DNA of 64,000 bases from Prevotella sp. P6B1 (GCF_000702825.1 NZ_JNKF01000011.1:434001-498000), one strand, 5' to 3'; counted from the first letter of the stretch, positions 25,104-34,304 are shown. Notes: generated by a model from the letters alone, not told the origin. Numbers and translations are program-made.

Positions 25104-25208
25104 ATGAAGGAAGACCTCGTTCCCATTATGGGGGAGGCAAATATGGTACAGGAGTTGCCACAGGAATTTAAGGAAGTATTAAAACAACAGGGTTATGATT
25201 TTAAATGA
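25104..25208 (+). CDS. Small ORF overlapping the radical SAM start (34 aa)
   Basis: Starts MKEDLVPIMGEANMVQELPQ and ends QQGYDFK; its stop lies 14 bases inside the radical SAM gene, which would allow coupled translation. The open frame continues upstream without a start (RPEAHRLNIPVF), so it may instead be the 3' remnant of a longer lost gene. No family is recognised. Confidence 0.3.
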   Translation: MKEDLVPIMGEANMVQELPQEFKEVLKQQGYDFK

Positions 25209-26061
25209 CAAACAAGTGCAGTCGGTGATGACAAAGTCATCGCTGCCTGTGGGCGGTTATTCCGTCAATCCGTACGTGGGCTGTACCCATGCCTGCAAGT
25301 ACTGTTACGCCTCTTTTATGAAGCGCTTCACAGGTCATACCGAGCCGTGGGGGACTTTCCTCGACGTGAAGTACTGGCCTGCCATAACCAATCCGCACAA
25401 GTACGACGGCGAGCGCATCGTCATCGGTTCGGTGACAGACGGCTACAACGAGCAGGAGGCTGAATACAAGCGTACCCGTGCACTGCTGGAACAGCTACAG
25501 GGTGCCGACTGCGAGATTATCGTCACCACGAAGAGCGACCTCGTGTTGCGTGACCTCGACCTGCTGAAAACGTTCAAGCGCGTCACGGTATCGTGGTCTG
25601 TAAACACCCTCGACGAGCAGTTCAAGGAAGCGATGGACGATGCGCCCAGCATCGAGCGACGACTGGCTGCAATGAAGCAGGTCTATGAGTCGGGCATCCG
25701 CACCGTCTGCTTCGTGTCACCCATCTTCCCAGGCATTACCGATGTCTTTGCCATCATCGAGCGTGTTAAGGATTATTCTGACCTTGTATGGCTGGAGAAC
25801 CTGAACCTTCGCGGACAGTTCAAGCCCACCATCATGCAGTACATCCGCGAAGAGCATCCCGACCTGCTACCGCTCTACGACGACATCTACAAGCGCAAGC
25901 GCCGTGACTACTGGCAGACGCTCGCCCTGCAGGTGGAAGCCTACACGAAGGAGCACCAGATGCCCTACGTCATCAACGACCTGCCCTATGGTCGCTCAGA
26001 GTATGGCCATCCCGTCGTGGTCAACTATTTCTACCACGAGGAAATCAGGCTGACGCGATAG
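25195..26061 (+). CDS. Radical SAM protein, spore photoproduct lyase-like family
   Basis: A 288-residue protein with the radical SAM cluster motif CTHACKYCY (C30, C34, C37) preceded by NPYVG, the layout of the SPL-type/Rv2578c-like group. Residues RIVIGSVTDGYNEQEAEYKRTR and IIVTTKSDLVLRD are also characteristic. A 4Fe-4S cluster and SAM would generate a deoxyadenosyl radical; the substrate is unknown, and true spore photoproduct repair is unlikely in this organism. A clean terminator follows (26087-26124). Confidence 0.88.
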   Translation: MILNDKQVQSVMTKSSLPVGGYSVNPYVGCTHACKYCYASFMKRFTGHTEPWGTFLDVKYWPAITNPHKYDGERIVIGSVTDGYNEQEAEYKRTRALLEQLQGADCEIIVTTKSDLVLRDLDLLKTFKRVTVSWSVNTLDEQFKEAMDDAPSIERRLAAMKQVYESGIRTVCFVSPIFPGITDVFAIIERVKDYSDLVWLENLNLRGQFKPTIMQYIREEHPDLLPLYDDIYKRKRRDYWQTLALQVEAYTKEHQMPYVINDLPYGRSEYGHPVVVNYFYHEEIRLTR

Positions 26062-26086
26062 CATGACTTCGATTTCAATTATATTG

Positions 26087-26124
26087 CCGCATACGTACAA
26101 TACTGCCGTATGCGGTTTTATTTT
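26087..26124 (+). terminator. Terminator after the radical SAM gene
   Basis: CCGCATACG (26087-26095) pairs perfectly with CGTATGCGG (26107-26115), followed by TTTTATTTT. Confidence 0.9.
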
Positions 26125-26146
26125 GCAGCATTAACAAGCCGTTACT

Positions 26147-26356
26147 CTAACTCGTATGCCCGCTCCATCGGTATGCATTCCTGACGACAAAAAACGGGAA
26201 CAGCACCAGAAGATTCAGAACCTGCACGTTTGTAAACTTGCAGTTCTCCTTCTTCTCAGTCCCTATCTGGTCAGGACGTATGTTTATGCACTCCATCACT
26301 CTCATAATCGCATTAATTGCACGGTTATTCTCATTTTCTGTGAGAATCAATGCCAA
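26147..26356 (-). pseudogene. N-terminal remnant of an IS4-type transposase
   Basis: The minus-strand frame reads INIRPDQIGTEKKENCKFTN, then QVLNLLVLFPFFVVRNAYRW and a stop. This matches the opening of IS4-group DDE transposases of Bacteroidales (IRPDQ, FTN, QLLxLLLLFPFF, KNAYRY). The catalytic region is absent and no inverted repeats were found, so it is a decayed fragment. It adjoins and slightly overlaps the 3' end of the carbohydrate-binding-domain gene, whose end may have been altered by the insertion. Confidence 0.55.
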
Positions 26357-28284
26357 CCGCCTGGACCACCACCGCCAGGCTGGTTACCGCCACCACCGCC
26401 TGAAGCGCCGCCAGAGTATGACGTGAGACTGACCGACGAGCCACTGCTTACCGTGGCGCCAGTAGCTCCGTAGCCATCAAAGATAGTGGTGCCATTACTC
26501 TTCGAAACACTGTAGAGCGAGCTGCCTCCCGATACAATCCATGTGCCTGCAGCAGGAACCTTGAAGGCAAAGGCCATTCCGCTCTGGGTGAACGAATACC
26601 AGTTGCTGGTGCTGAGCGATGCCGTATAGCACGACTGTGTGAGCGATGATCCGCTTTCGAGCGACGGATAGGCATATAGCGTTCCGCTCTGTACATAGAG
26701 TTTGTAGCCGCCCTCGGTGTTAGCGTCGATAGCCACCTCGGGACTGCTCTTGGTGGTATAGGCAAATACCGTAGCACCCTTGATGTACAGGTTTCCATTA
26801 GAGTCGATGGCATCATTACCGGTAGAGTAAGCCCCCACATAGCCACCCGAGAGCGTCATCGTGCTGGCCGAGTTGATGGCATCGTCTGATGAATAAGCAT
26901 AGATTACACCGCCCGTCACGTCGAGCGTGTTCTTTGTCTCCACTGCCTCGTGGTAGCTGGCCTTTGCACAGGTCGTACCGCCGCTGATAGTCATCGCTCC
27001 GTCGGCCTTGATAGCCTTCGGTGATGTCTTCAGCGCGTCGGCCAGATTCTCGGTGGTGCTCGAGCTGGTAGCAGTGCGGATGGTGGTATTGCTGGTGCTC
27101 GAACAGTAGGCTATCTGTCCGGTGGTGATAGCCGAAGTTTCGCCGCCACTGATGGTGAGCGTACCATTCACACTGATGGCCTTCCCACCGCTGCCACTAC
27201 TGGTAAGCGTCAGTATGCCACCGCTGATTGTCATATTACCATCGGCACTCATCGCCGCACAAGCCTTCACCTCACTATCGTCGCTATCCCACGCAGCACT
27301 TCCTGTGGTGCTTATGGTGTAAGTTCCATCACTGACGGTCATGCTTCCATCAGCCTTGATACCTTTCGAGGTCGCTGCTGTAGTGGTTATGGTCAGCGTA
27401 CCGCCTTCCAGATATACGTTGCCGGTGTCTTCGTCCTCGTGGTCGGTGGTCTCGCCCGTCGATGTTGTACCGCCCAGGTCGCACTGTATGCCGTCGTCCC
27501 CCACTCCGCTGATGGTCACCGTACCGCTCTTCATCTGGAAATACTCCTCGCAGTTGATGCCGTCGCTTACGGTCGATGTGATGTTCAGCGTCAGGTTCTT
27601 GATGGTGATATACGAGGCCGACTTGATGCCGTGCTTATAGTTACCCACCACGTTCAGCGTACCATTACCCTGTAGCTGTATCTGCCCTTTCGAGTATAGG
27701 CAGGCCTTTTGCGAGCCACTACCGTCGGTCAGTGTGCTCTTAGTGCCCTTCTTAGCGTTGATTTGTATACGTTTCGAGTTGGTGATGTTGATAGCCGCAC
27801 CATTAGGGTTGGTCAGTGTTACACCTTCAAGCGATACCGTACATTTGTACGATCCTGCCAGCGTCAGCGAGCCGTCGGTCGTCGAACCGCTGAGCACGTA
27901 GGTTATCTCGTCGTCGTCGATAGCTGCTGTGTTACTCTGGGTGATGCTTACATGAGCACCACTCACCTCGGCCGTAACATAGGAGGCTACATTGTCGGCC
28001 ATTGTCACCGTAGCCGAAGATCCATTATATATAATGTTTACAGTATTGGCATCTACCGTTGAAGAACTGCTACTGGCTATCTGCATACTCGTGATATTGC
28101 TGAGCGTGTATGTATCAGAGCCAATGGTCATCGATGTGCCATTGCTGAATGTAGCTGGCGAACTCGATGTTACGTCAGCTGCGTTATAGGATGTTGTACC
28201 GCTACTCGTAGTGATCTTCAGCGTCTGCCCCCAGGCTGCTATCGTCAGCACGAGGACTATCATAGAGAATGATGTGCGTTTCAT
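26347..28284 (-). CDS. Exported protein with Cthe_2159-type carbohydrate-binding domain
   Basis: A 645-residue protein with a signal peptide (MKRTSFSMIVLVLTIAAWGQ). Residues about 80-560 form a long right-handed beta-helix-like array of Ser/Thr/Gly-rich repeats (GTLTITxxG, DGTYTISTTG, GGTTCAKAS, SDDAINSASTMTLSGG), the pattern of the Cthe_2159 carbohydrate-binding family that binds polygalacturonan or cellulose-like polymers. D/E-rich turns may hold calcium. The C-terminus ends in a glycine/proline-rich tail. Its ATG overlaps the stop of the upstream small exported protein by 4 bases (28281-28284). Confidence 0.8.
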   Translation of the reverse strand: MKRTSFSMIVLVLTIAAWGQTLKITTSSGTTSYNAADVTSSSPATFSNGTSMTIGSDTYTLSNITSMQIASSSSSTVDANTVNIIYNGSSATVTMADNVASYVTAEVSGAHVSITQSNTAAIDDDEITYVLSGSTTDGSLTLAGSYKCTVSLEGVTLTNPNGAAINITNSKRIQINAKKGTKSTLTDGSGSQKACLYSKGQIQLQGNGTLNVVGNYKHGIKSASYITIKNLTLNITSTVSDGINCEEYFQMKSGTVTISGVGDDGIQCDLGGTTSTGETTDHEDEDTGNVYLEGGTLTITTTAATSKGIKADGSMTVSDGTYTISTTGSAAWDSDDSEVKACAAMSADGNMTISGGILTLTSSGSGGKAISVNGTLTISGGETSAITTGQIAYCSSTSNTTIRTATSSSTTENLADALKTSPKAIKADGAMTISGGTTCAKASYHEAVETKNTLDVTGGVIYAYSSDDAINSASTMTLSGGYVGAYSTGNDAIDSNGNLYIKGATVFAYTTKSSPEVAIDANTEGGYKLYVQSGTLYAYPSLESGSSLTQSCYTASLSTSNWYSFTQSGMAFAFKVPAAGTWIVSGGSSLYSVSKSNGTTIFDGYGATGATVSSGSSVSLTSYSGGASGGGGGNQPGGGGPGGWH

Positions 28285-28664
28285 TTTACGTTCAGTTTAA
28301 AGGTTCTCTGTTTTGTCTTAATCACAAACACGCCACGGCGCATCTGGTTCTTGCTCACCTTATGGCCCTGTAAATCATAGATTTCGGTAGCCTCGTCCAA
28401 GTCGGCCTTCATCACTTCGCTGATGCCAGTAGCAGATGTTTCATCCGATGTCGAGAAATACATCTTACTCAGGTTCGCGAGGCTGAACGATTGCGAACCG
28501 ATGGTGAGTGTCGAGCTGTCGAGATTAATCGTCACTGGCAGCGACGATACGTCCACGGAGGCTTTCGCCCCGTCCGTCGTCTCAAAAGTCAAATAGGTGT
28601 AGTCCTTGGCCTGCGCCGTCAGCGCTCCTACCAACATCATCAGAATTAACAAGTTCTTTTTCAT
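28281..28664 (-). CDS. Small exported protein with sorting-tail-like C-terminus
   Basis: A 127-residue protein starting MKKNLLILMMLVGALTAQAK, a clear signal peptide; the ATG 30 bases upstream was rejected because it would bury this. The middle resembles the N-terminus of its downstream neighbour (a TxDGAKASVDVSSLP-type module against TTSSGTTSYNAADV, then LTIGSQSFSLANLSKM against MTIGSDTYTLSNITSM), so the two share a small beta domain. The end (IYDLQGHKVSKNQMRRGVFVI) looks like the tail of type IX secretion cargo. A TATCTTTG box is at 28692-28699. Function unknown. Confidence 0.75.
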   Translation of the reverse strand: MKKNLLILMMLVGALTAQAKDYTYLTFETTDGAKASVDVSSLPVTINLDSSTLTIGSQSFSLANLSKMYFSTSDETSATGISEVMKADLDEATEIYDLQGHKVSKNQMRRGVFVIKTKQRTFKLNVK

Positions 28665-28691
28665 ACTTTCGTCGTAGATATATTTATTTTG

Positions 28692-28699
28692 CAAAGATA
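28692..28699 (-). promoter_or_regulatory. TATCTTTG -7 box of the two-gene exported-protein operon
   Basis: TAnnTTTG match on the minus strand 28 bases before the ATG at 28664, supporting that start. Confidence 0.65.
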
Positions 28700-28770
28700 G
28701 AGATTATAGGCACTTTCTCCAAATATCTTCAACGAACGCCCCGATTCTTTCTGCGAATCAGAAGATCAAG

Positions 28771-28810
28771 TTTACAGCGACAAAGATAAGCATTAATTTT
28801 CAATTATTGT
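28771..28810 (-). repeat. Duplicated 40-bp promoter segment, copy 2
   Basis: Identical to 22398-22437. Here the TATCTTTG box on the minus strand is about 115 bases from the nearest leftward gene, so it may be a second promoter or an inert copy. Confidence 0.9.
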
Positions 28811-28832
28811 GCGGATTCTGCTGAGAAAGTAG

Positions 28833-28840
28833 TACCTTTG
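28833..28840 (+). promoter_or_regulatory. TACCTTTG -7 box of the thioesterase gene
   Basis: TAnnTTTG match followed by GCACG. It overlaps the first possible start codon at 28838 and so supports the later ATG at 28871. Confidence 0.7.
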
Positions 28841-28870
28841 CACGCGAAAACAAAAGATGAGGAAATCAAG

Positions 28871-29296
28871 ATGGCAGAAGAAAGAATTTACGAGTTTCAC
28901 AATGTGGTGCCCCTGCAGATACGTTTCAACGACGTTGACAAGTTCGGACACGTGAACAATACCATATATTTTCAGTTCTACGACTCTGGTAAGACTGACT
29001 ATGTGTCCACCGTATGCAAAGGCTTCGACTGGGATCGATATGCAATCTTCGTAGTGAAGATAGAGGTGGAGTTCTTTGCCCAGATAAAAGGCTCTGACCA
29101 TATTGCCGTCCGCACCCGTACCGCCAAGCTCGGCAACAAGAGCTTCCATCTCGAACAGGAAATCTTTGACACCGATACGCAGGAGGTAAAGAGCCGCTGC
29201 CTGTCGATATTGGTGCTATATGATTTGGAACATAAGCAGTCCATACCGTTTCCCGACGAATGGCGCAAGGCCATCAGCGACCACGACGGACTATAA
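28871..29296 (+). CDS. Acyl-CoA thioesterase, hotdog fold (4HBT family)
   Basis: A 141-residue protein starting MAEERIYEFHNVVPL. The hotdog signature is RFNDVDKFGHVNNTIYFQF, in which the Asp of DVDKFGHVNN is the family's catalytic acid. It hydrolyses acyl-CoA or acyl-ACP thioesters in the cytoplasm; the chain length is unknown. It is monocistronic, with its own promoter box and a strong bidirectional terminator (29336-29370). Confidence 0.9.
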   Translation: MAEERIYEFHNVVPLQIRFNDVDKFGHVNNTIYFQFYDSGKTDYVSTVCKGFDWDRYAIFVVKIEVEFFAQIKGSDHIAVRTRTAKLGNKSFHLEQEIFDTDTQEVKSRCLSILVLYDLEHKQSIPFPDEWRKAISDHDGL

Positions 29297-29335
29297 AATA
29301 GTTTGGCTCAGCCTTCGCTGCACCATCATTTAAAT

Positions 29336-29370
29336 AAATCCCAAGGCATTGCAATTCTGCCTTGGGATTT
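29336..29370. terminator. Bidirectional terminator between converging genes
   Basis: AAATCCCAAGGCA (29336-29348) and TGCCTTGGGATTT (29358-29370) form a perfect 13-bp stem around a 9-base loop. One arm and the loop recur at 21970-21995 without the other arm, just upstream of the DUF3943 gene. Confidence 0.9.
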
Positions 29371-29385
29371 ATGATTATTTGGGAA

Positions 29386-29778
29386 TTACTTATGCTTCTT
29401 GTAATAATCCAAACCGGCTTGTACGTTCTTGATCACCGCTTCGGACGTATAGGTGGCGCCAGTCACACCATCTACCTGCAGCTTCTGGGCCTCGCTTACC
29501 TTCAGGTTATTCCACTTCTCAAACAGTGCCTTCTTCACGCGGGCATAGTATTTGGGAGTCTCCTGATTCTTCAGGGCTTCAATCTTAACCACCTTGTTCT
29601 TCTTGATGTAGATTTTCAGCGGCGTGGGACCGTTATAGCCCTCGATATGCTTACCTAATTCCGTAGTGTTAACGATGTACATACCATCCTCTTTGGTGAT
29701 GGTGTCGTCTTTAAGACCAGCACTCTGAATACAGAGCGCCAGTCCTAAGATGCTAAGCAGTTTAACTTTACTATTCAT
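29386..29778 (-). CDS. Small exported FMN-binding domain protein
   Basis: A 130-residue protein with a signal peptide (MNSKVKLLSILGLALCIQS) and one FMN-binding domain of the NqrC/RnfG type. The GVTGATYTS motif (about 108-116) holds the Thr that carries covalent FMN in relatives. It acts in the periplasm, perhaps as an electron carrier. It begins 20 bases after susD on the same strand and is the third gene of the susC-susD operon, an uncommon partner. Longer starts lie inside susD and were rejected. Confidence 0.85.
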   Translation of the reverse strand: MNSKVKLLSILGLALCIQSAGLKDDTITKEDGMYIVNTTELGKHIEGYNGPTPLKIYIKKNKVVKIEALKNQETPKYYARVKKALFEKWNNLKVSEAQKLQVDGVTGATYTSEAVIKNVQAGLDYYKKHK

Positions 29779-29798
29779 TGCTATTATCTGTTTTGAAA

Positions 29799-31208
29799 TT
29801 AATATTCCGGATTCTGCGTGAGGTTGTGGTTGCGACCTATCTGCTGCTCGGGGATGGGCAGCAGCGACTTGTACGACTTCCAGTTCACCTTCTTGTAGCT
29901 GGTCTGGCTGTAGATGGCGTCGGCACGACCCGTACGGTTCAGGTCCATCCAGCGATGACCGCACTCGAAGAAGAACTCCTTGCGCCGCTGACTCTCGATC
30001 TCCAACAACAGACTGTCCTTGCTCTGGCTGCCGGTATAGTCGCTGAGGGCGGCACGATGGCGAATCTTGTTGATGTCGGCTACAGCCTGTGCAGCGTCGC
30101 CCTGATGAGCGCTGGCCTCGGCACGTATCAGATACATCTCTGCCAGTCGTAGAATCACGTAGCTCTCGTAGTCGGCCGCGCTGGCGGGGGTGGTCATGTT
30201 CTTGTATTTATAGGGATAGTAATAGGTTTTGCCGCCGCTGCCTGCCTTTTCTCCTATCCACTCGTTACGCTGGTCGGCAGGCTCCGAACGCAGGTCGGCT
30301 GCCAGTTCGTCGCAGAAGTAATAGTTGGCGTAAGTGGCGCGGGCGTTGGGGATAAACAGATTGCCGATACGGGTGTAGCCCACGTAGCTGCCTGTACCGA
30401 TGAATCCCTCCTGATTGCTCTGCAGGATGGCCTCGCTGCTGGTTGAGAGGAATACGCGCTGGATTGTTTCGAGTGCATATTTGCTGCCCTGTCCGCCATC
30501 GGCAGCAGGAATCAGTTTGTTGGCCTCGCTGATGGCCTTATCCCATTGCTCGGTATAGAGATACACGCGGGCTAACAGGGCTGTGGCAGCATCGGCCGAG
30601 ATACGGGTGGTGCCATTGCCGGCATCCTTCAGATACTGTTGCGCCTGCTGCAGGTCGGCTATGATCTGCTGGTACACCTCGGCCTTAGGTGTGCGTGGTG
30701 CAGTAGCTGTCACACTCACATCGTAAGTAGTGAGCAGAGGTACATCGCCAAAGAGATTAACCAGGTAGAAATAAGCGTTGGCGCGAAAAAACAGCGCCTC
30801 GCCACGATACTTGTTCAGCTCGTCGGCTGGTATCACCGTCGAGCCCTCAACATGGCCCAGGAAGTCGTTGGCGCCATAGATGCTCGAATAAGGGGCACTC
30901 CACAGGTTGGGGATATAGTTGGACGACGAGTTATAGTTGTTCTGACTCAGATCGGCAAACTGGCCTGAACGTGCCAGCAGCTCGTCGCTCAGCTGACTGA
31001 CGTAGAGCTCCAGTCCCTGATAGTACATCAGGTTGTTCAGGAAGTTGTCTGTATAGAATCCCGTAGCCGCAGTACGTATGCCTTCGGGTGTGGAGAATGT
31101 CACATCGGCTGTCAGCGAGTCGGTAGGCGGATCTATCTCGAGCAGGCTCTCGCACGAGCTGAGTGCAAGGGCGGTGACTAATGATAATGCGATATATTTC
31201 TGTTTCAT
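29799..31208 (-). CDS. RagB/SusD family outer-membrane lipoprotein
   Basis: A 469-residue lipoprotein. The signal peptide ends in the lipobox LALSSC (C19), and the SusD fold shows the N-terminal TPR-like part (TPEGIRTAATGFYTDNFLNN, YRGEALFFRANAYFYLVNLFGDVPL) and the C-terminal RRKEFFFECGHRWMDLNRTG. SusD proteins cap the SusC barrel and bind the ligand outside the cell. It starts 12 bases after susC. No glycoside hydrolase or surface-glycan-binding protein accompanies the pair, so the ligand may not be a polysaccharide. Confidence 0.92.
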   Translation of the reverse strand: MKQKYIALSLVTALALSSCESLLEIDPPTDSLTADVTFSTPEGIRTAATGFYTDNFLNNLMYYQGLELYVSQLSDELLARSGQFADLSQNNYNSSSNYIPNLWSAPYSSIYGANDFLGHVEGSTVIPADELNKYRGEALFFRANAYFYLVNLFGDVPLLTTYDVSVTATAPRTPKAEVYQQIIADLQQAQQYLKDAGNGTTRISADAATALLARVYLYTEQWDKAISEANKLIPAADGGQGSKYALETIQRVFLSTSSEAILQSNQEGFIGTGSYVGYTRIGNLFIPNARATYANYYFCDELAADLRSEPADQRNEWIGEKAGSGGKTYYYPYKYKNMTTPASAADYESYVILRLAEMYLIRAEASAHQGDAAQAVADINKIRHRAALSDYTGSQSKDSLLLEIESQRRKEFFFECGHRWMDLNRTGRADAIYSQTSYKKVNWKSYKSLLPIPEQQIGRNHNLTQNPEY

Positions 31209-31220
31209 ACCTATTAATAA

Positions 31221-34200
31221 TTAGAATGTTACGTTTAATCCGAACACCACCGACTGTGTGGGCGGAACCGAGGCATCTCCTGTCTCAGGATCGTAAGCGT
31301 CGTAGTTGGTGATGGTCAGCAGATTCTTGCCCTGTACATAGAGCTGCAGGGCGCTGATGCCCAGTCGGCCCACCAGTTTCTGGTCGAAGTCGTAAGCCAG
31401 TCGCACGTTCTGCAGGCGCAGATAGCTACCCGTGCTGAAGGCGGCGTCGCTATACGACATATAGCGGTAGTAGGCATCGTAGATGTCGCTGGCGCTGGTG
31501 GTGGTCAGTCCTGGATACTTGGCGTCAACACCCGGTGTGGTCCAGTAGTTGCTGGCCATCTCGCGAGTCACGTTCTGGCTCATGCCGATGGGGTTGTAGA
31601 ATCTCCATAGATAACCATACTCCATGGGCTTGTTGCGGTAGTACAGGCTGAAGTCGAAAGTCAGGTTCTTCCACTTGATGGTGTTCTGCAGTCCGGCGTA
31701 GTATTTAGGGTCTTTGCTGCCCAGGGTGATATAGTCGTCGTTGCTGTTAATCTTGCCGTCGCCGTTCTGGTCTTGCACCATGGGCACACCCGTCTGATTG
31801 TCAACGCCTAAATACTTGTAACCACGGATGATATTGACCGACTTACCTATCTCGTAGGTGTTGTAATAGCCCGAGTTAGCCAGGTCCTTAAACTTGGTGA
31901 GCTTGTTGCTGGGGATGGTAAGGGTGAACTGTGTGGTCCAGCGGAAGTCCTTGGTCTTGATGTTCTGCGTGTTCAGTTCCAGCTCCAGTCCCTTGTTCAC
32001 AATCTCTGCATCCAGGTTCGACATCATATACGAGAATCCGGTCTGGTTGGGCAGATAGAGGCGAGTGAGCAGGTCCTTGCTGGTGTTGTGATAGTAGTTG
32101 GCGGTGAACAGGATGCGATCGTTGAAGAAACCCAGTTCCAGTCCAACGTCGAACTTATCGGTAGTCTCCCAATGCAGGTCGTCGTTAGCCAGATTGCTGG
32201 GCACAATACCCACGCTGCCCTCGTAGGGATACTGGCTGGTGGCGTACTTGGTCATGTACTGATAGTCGGTGATACCGTCGTTACCTGTACGTCCGGTCGA
32301 CACGCGCAGTTTTCCGTAGCTCAGCCACTTCAGATTATCCTTGATAAACTTCTCGTTGCTGAACAGCCAGCCCAGTCCTACCGAGTAGAAGTTGCCATAG
32401 CGGTGGTTCTTACCAAAGCGTGACGAACCGTCGCGACGGAAGGTGGCGTTGAGCAGATAGCGGTCCTGCCAGTCGTAGGTGATGCGTCCGAAGAACGATG
32501 CACTCTTGGTCTGTGTCGAAGGGTTCTGGTGATAATTGATGAGCGATGCGGCATTGGCATCCTTCAGGAATATGTCGCCAGGATACTTCTGTCCGTACAG
32601 CAGGATGGTATGGGTATCGCCGTTCTGATAGGTGGCGCCCAACAGGAAGTCGGCCTTACCGCCCAGCAACTGGCAATTGTAGGTAAGCTGCGGTTCTACT
32701 ATCAGCGTGCTGGTGGTCATCGTGAAGTAGCGCGCCTGGTTATAGGCGGTGGTGCTCAGCGGATGATAGTAGCTTCGGGGGTACAGATTCTGCTGGTTGC
32801 TCGAGCTGTAGTTGTAGCCCATCTGCACCTTGGCGGCCAACTGGTCCCAGAGGCGATAGCTACCGTTGAAGCTGGCGTTGAGCGATGTGGCATCGTTGGT
32901 GCCGCTATAGTTCAGGATGCTGAGCGGAGCATCGAAGTTACTGTTGTCCAACAGCCAGTAGGGCTCGCCGTTCTCATCGTATGGCGGTAAGTTTGGCTGC
33001 GATGCCACAGCCGAATAGCCTGCTCCTGCAGCATCGGCATCCATCGTGAGCTTGGTCACCGATATGCCTGCATCCAGGTGCAGACGGTGGTCGTCGCTCT
33101 GGTGCTGCACGTTAGAACGCCCCGTCCAGCGGGTGTACTTATCGTCGCCAACGGTCACGGTACCCGAACTGTAGTAGCCACCGCTAATCATGAACGATGT
33201 GTTCTTGTTGCCACCCGACACGTTCAGTTGTATGTCGGTGCCCCAAGCGGTATTGCCGAACAGGATATCCTGCCAGTCGTAGGTGGTTTGTTGGTCCCAG
33301 AGTGTCAGGTCGGGGAACTTGGCTGGTGTCAGGTCGGCATCCGTCACGTAGCCCTTAGCCTTATCAGCCTCGAAGGCCTTGCGGCGCAAAGCGGTATATT
33401 CCTCCGTATTCAGAAAGTCGAGTCGTTTGCTCATAAACTGGGCGGTGGTGCTCATCTTCAGGTTCACCTTCACACGCCCCTCGCGACCTTTCTTGGTGGT
33501 AATCAGTACCACACCTTTCGATCCGCGCGTACCATAGATGGCAGTGGCGTCGGCATCCTTCAGCACCTCGATACTCTCAATGTCGTTAGGGTTGATGAGC
33601 GACAGCTCGTCGGGCAGTCCCAACAGTCCGGTCGATGTGTAGGCGATGGGGTTCTCAGGGTTAGAGTTCAAGGGCACGCCATCCACGATATAGAGCGGTT
33701 CTTGGTCGCTCGAAAGGGTGCTGGCACCACGGATAACCATACTGGTTGAACCACCTCCTGGCACACCCGATGCCTGCGCCACATACACGCCCGATGCCGT
33801 TCCCTGCAGGGCCATGATGGGGGCATCCTGTGTGGCCTCGCTCACCACGTCGCCCTTCACTTTCGATACAGCACCAGTCAGCTTCTTGCGCGACTGCTGA
33901 CCGTAGCCCACCACTACCACATCGTTGAGCGAATAGCCATCCTCGTGCAGCTTGATGGTGCCCAGATTGCTTTTGTTACTCATCACCTTCACTTCCTGTT
34001 TCTCATAACCCAGATAGTTGATGGTGAGTATAACCGGCAGTTTGTTCGAAGTCAACTGCAGGTTGAAGTTTCCCTCGGCATCGGCTACGGTTCCCTCTTT
34101 CGAGTTGTTCACCCTGATGGTAGCGCCTATCAGCGGATTGCCGTTGGCATCAACCACCTTACCTTTAAGCGGATGAGCCTCCGTATATTGAGAAAAAAGG

Positions 34201-34286
34201 AAAAATAGTGTTAATAATGCGAAATATACTCGTGTTTTCAGAGGCCACCCTACGATGGTCTCAACCAAATTATATACTTTTGCCAT
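31221..34286 (-). CDS. SusC/RagA family TonB-linked outer-membrane transporter
   Basis: A 1,021-residue TonB-dependent transporter. After a signal anchor (about 15-35) comes a carboxypeptidase-regulatory-like domain (LKGKVVDANGNPLIGATIRV, about 38-125), a TonB box-like segment and plug (VVVVGYGQQSRKKLTGAV, then LYIVDGVPLNSNP and VLKDADATAIYGTRGSKGVV), and a 22-strand barrel. There is no STN domain, so no direct FecR/anti-sigma link is expected. The start at 34286 (MAKVYNLVE) was chosen because a start 39 bases upstream lies inside a hairpin. First gene of susC-susD-FMN-binding protein. Confidence 0.93.
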   Translation of the reverse strand: MAKVYNLVETIVGWPLKTRVYFALLTLFFLFSQYTEAHPLKGKVVDANGNPLIGATIRVNNSKEGTVADAEGNFNLQLTSNKLPVILTINYLGYEKQEVKVMSNKSNLGTIKLHEDGYSLNDVVVVGYGQQSRKKLTGAVSKVKGDVVSEATQDAPIMALQGTASGVYVAQASGVPGGGSTSMVIRGASTLSSDQEPLYIVDGVPLNSNPENPIAYTSTGLLGLPDELSLINPNDIESIEVLKDADATAIYGTRGSKGVVLITTKKGREGRVKVNLKMSTTAQFMSKRLDFLNTEEYTALRRKAFEADKAKGYVTDADLTPAKFPDLTLWDQQTTYDWQDILFGNTAWGTDIQLNVSGGNKNTSFMISGGYYSSGTVTVGDDKYTRWTGRSNVQHQSDDHRLHLDAGISVTKLTMDADAAGAGYSAVASQPNLPPYDENGEPYWLLDNSNFDAPLSILNYSGTNDATSLNASFNGSYRLWDQLAAKVQMGYNYSSSNQQNLYPRSYYHPLSTTAYNQARYFTMTTSTLIVEPQLTYNCQLLGGKADFLLGATYQNGDTHTILLYGQKYPGDIFLKDANAASLINYHQNPSTQTKSASFFGRITYDWQDRYLLNATFRRDGSSRFGKNHRYGNFYSVGLGWLFSNEKFIKDNLKWLSYGKLRVSTGRTGNDGITDYQYMTKYATSQYPYEGSVGIVPSNLANDDLHWETTDKFDVGLELGFFNDRILFTANYYHNTSKDLLTRLYLPNQTGFSYMMSNLDAEIVNKGLELELNTQNIKTKDFRWTTQFTLTIPSNKLTKFKDLANSGYYNTYEIGKSVNIIRGYKYLGVDNQTGVPMVQDQNGDGKINSNDDYITLGSKDPKYYAGLQNTIKWKNLTFDFSLYYRNKPMEYGYLWRFYNPIGMSQNVTREMASNYWTTPGVDAKYPGLTTTSASDIYDAYYRYMSYSDAAFSTGSYLRLQNVRLAYDFDQKLVGRLGISALQLYVQGKNLLTITNYDAYDPETGDASVPPTQSVVFGLNVTF

Positions 34287-34304
34287 GCTTATCTGAAAAT
34301 AAGT

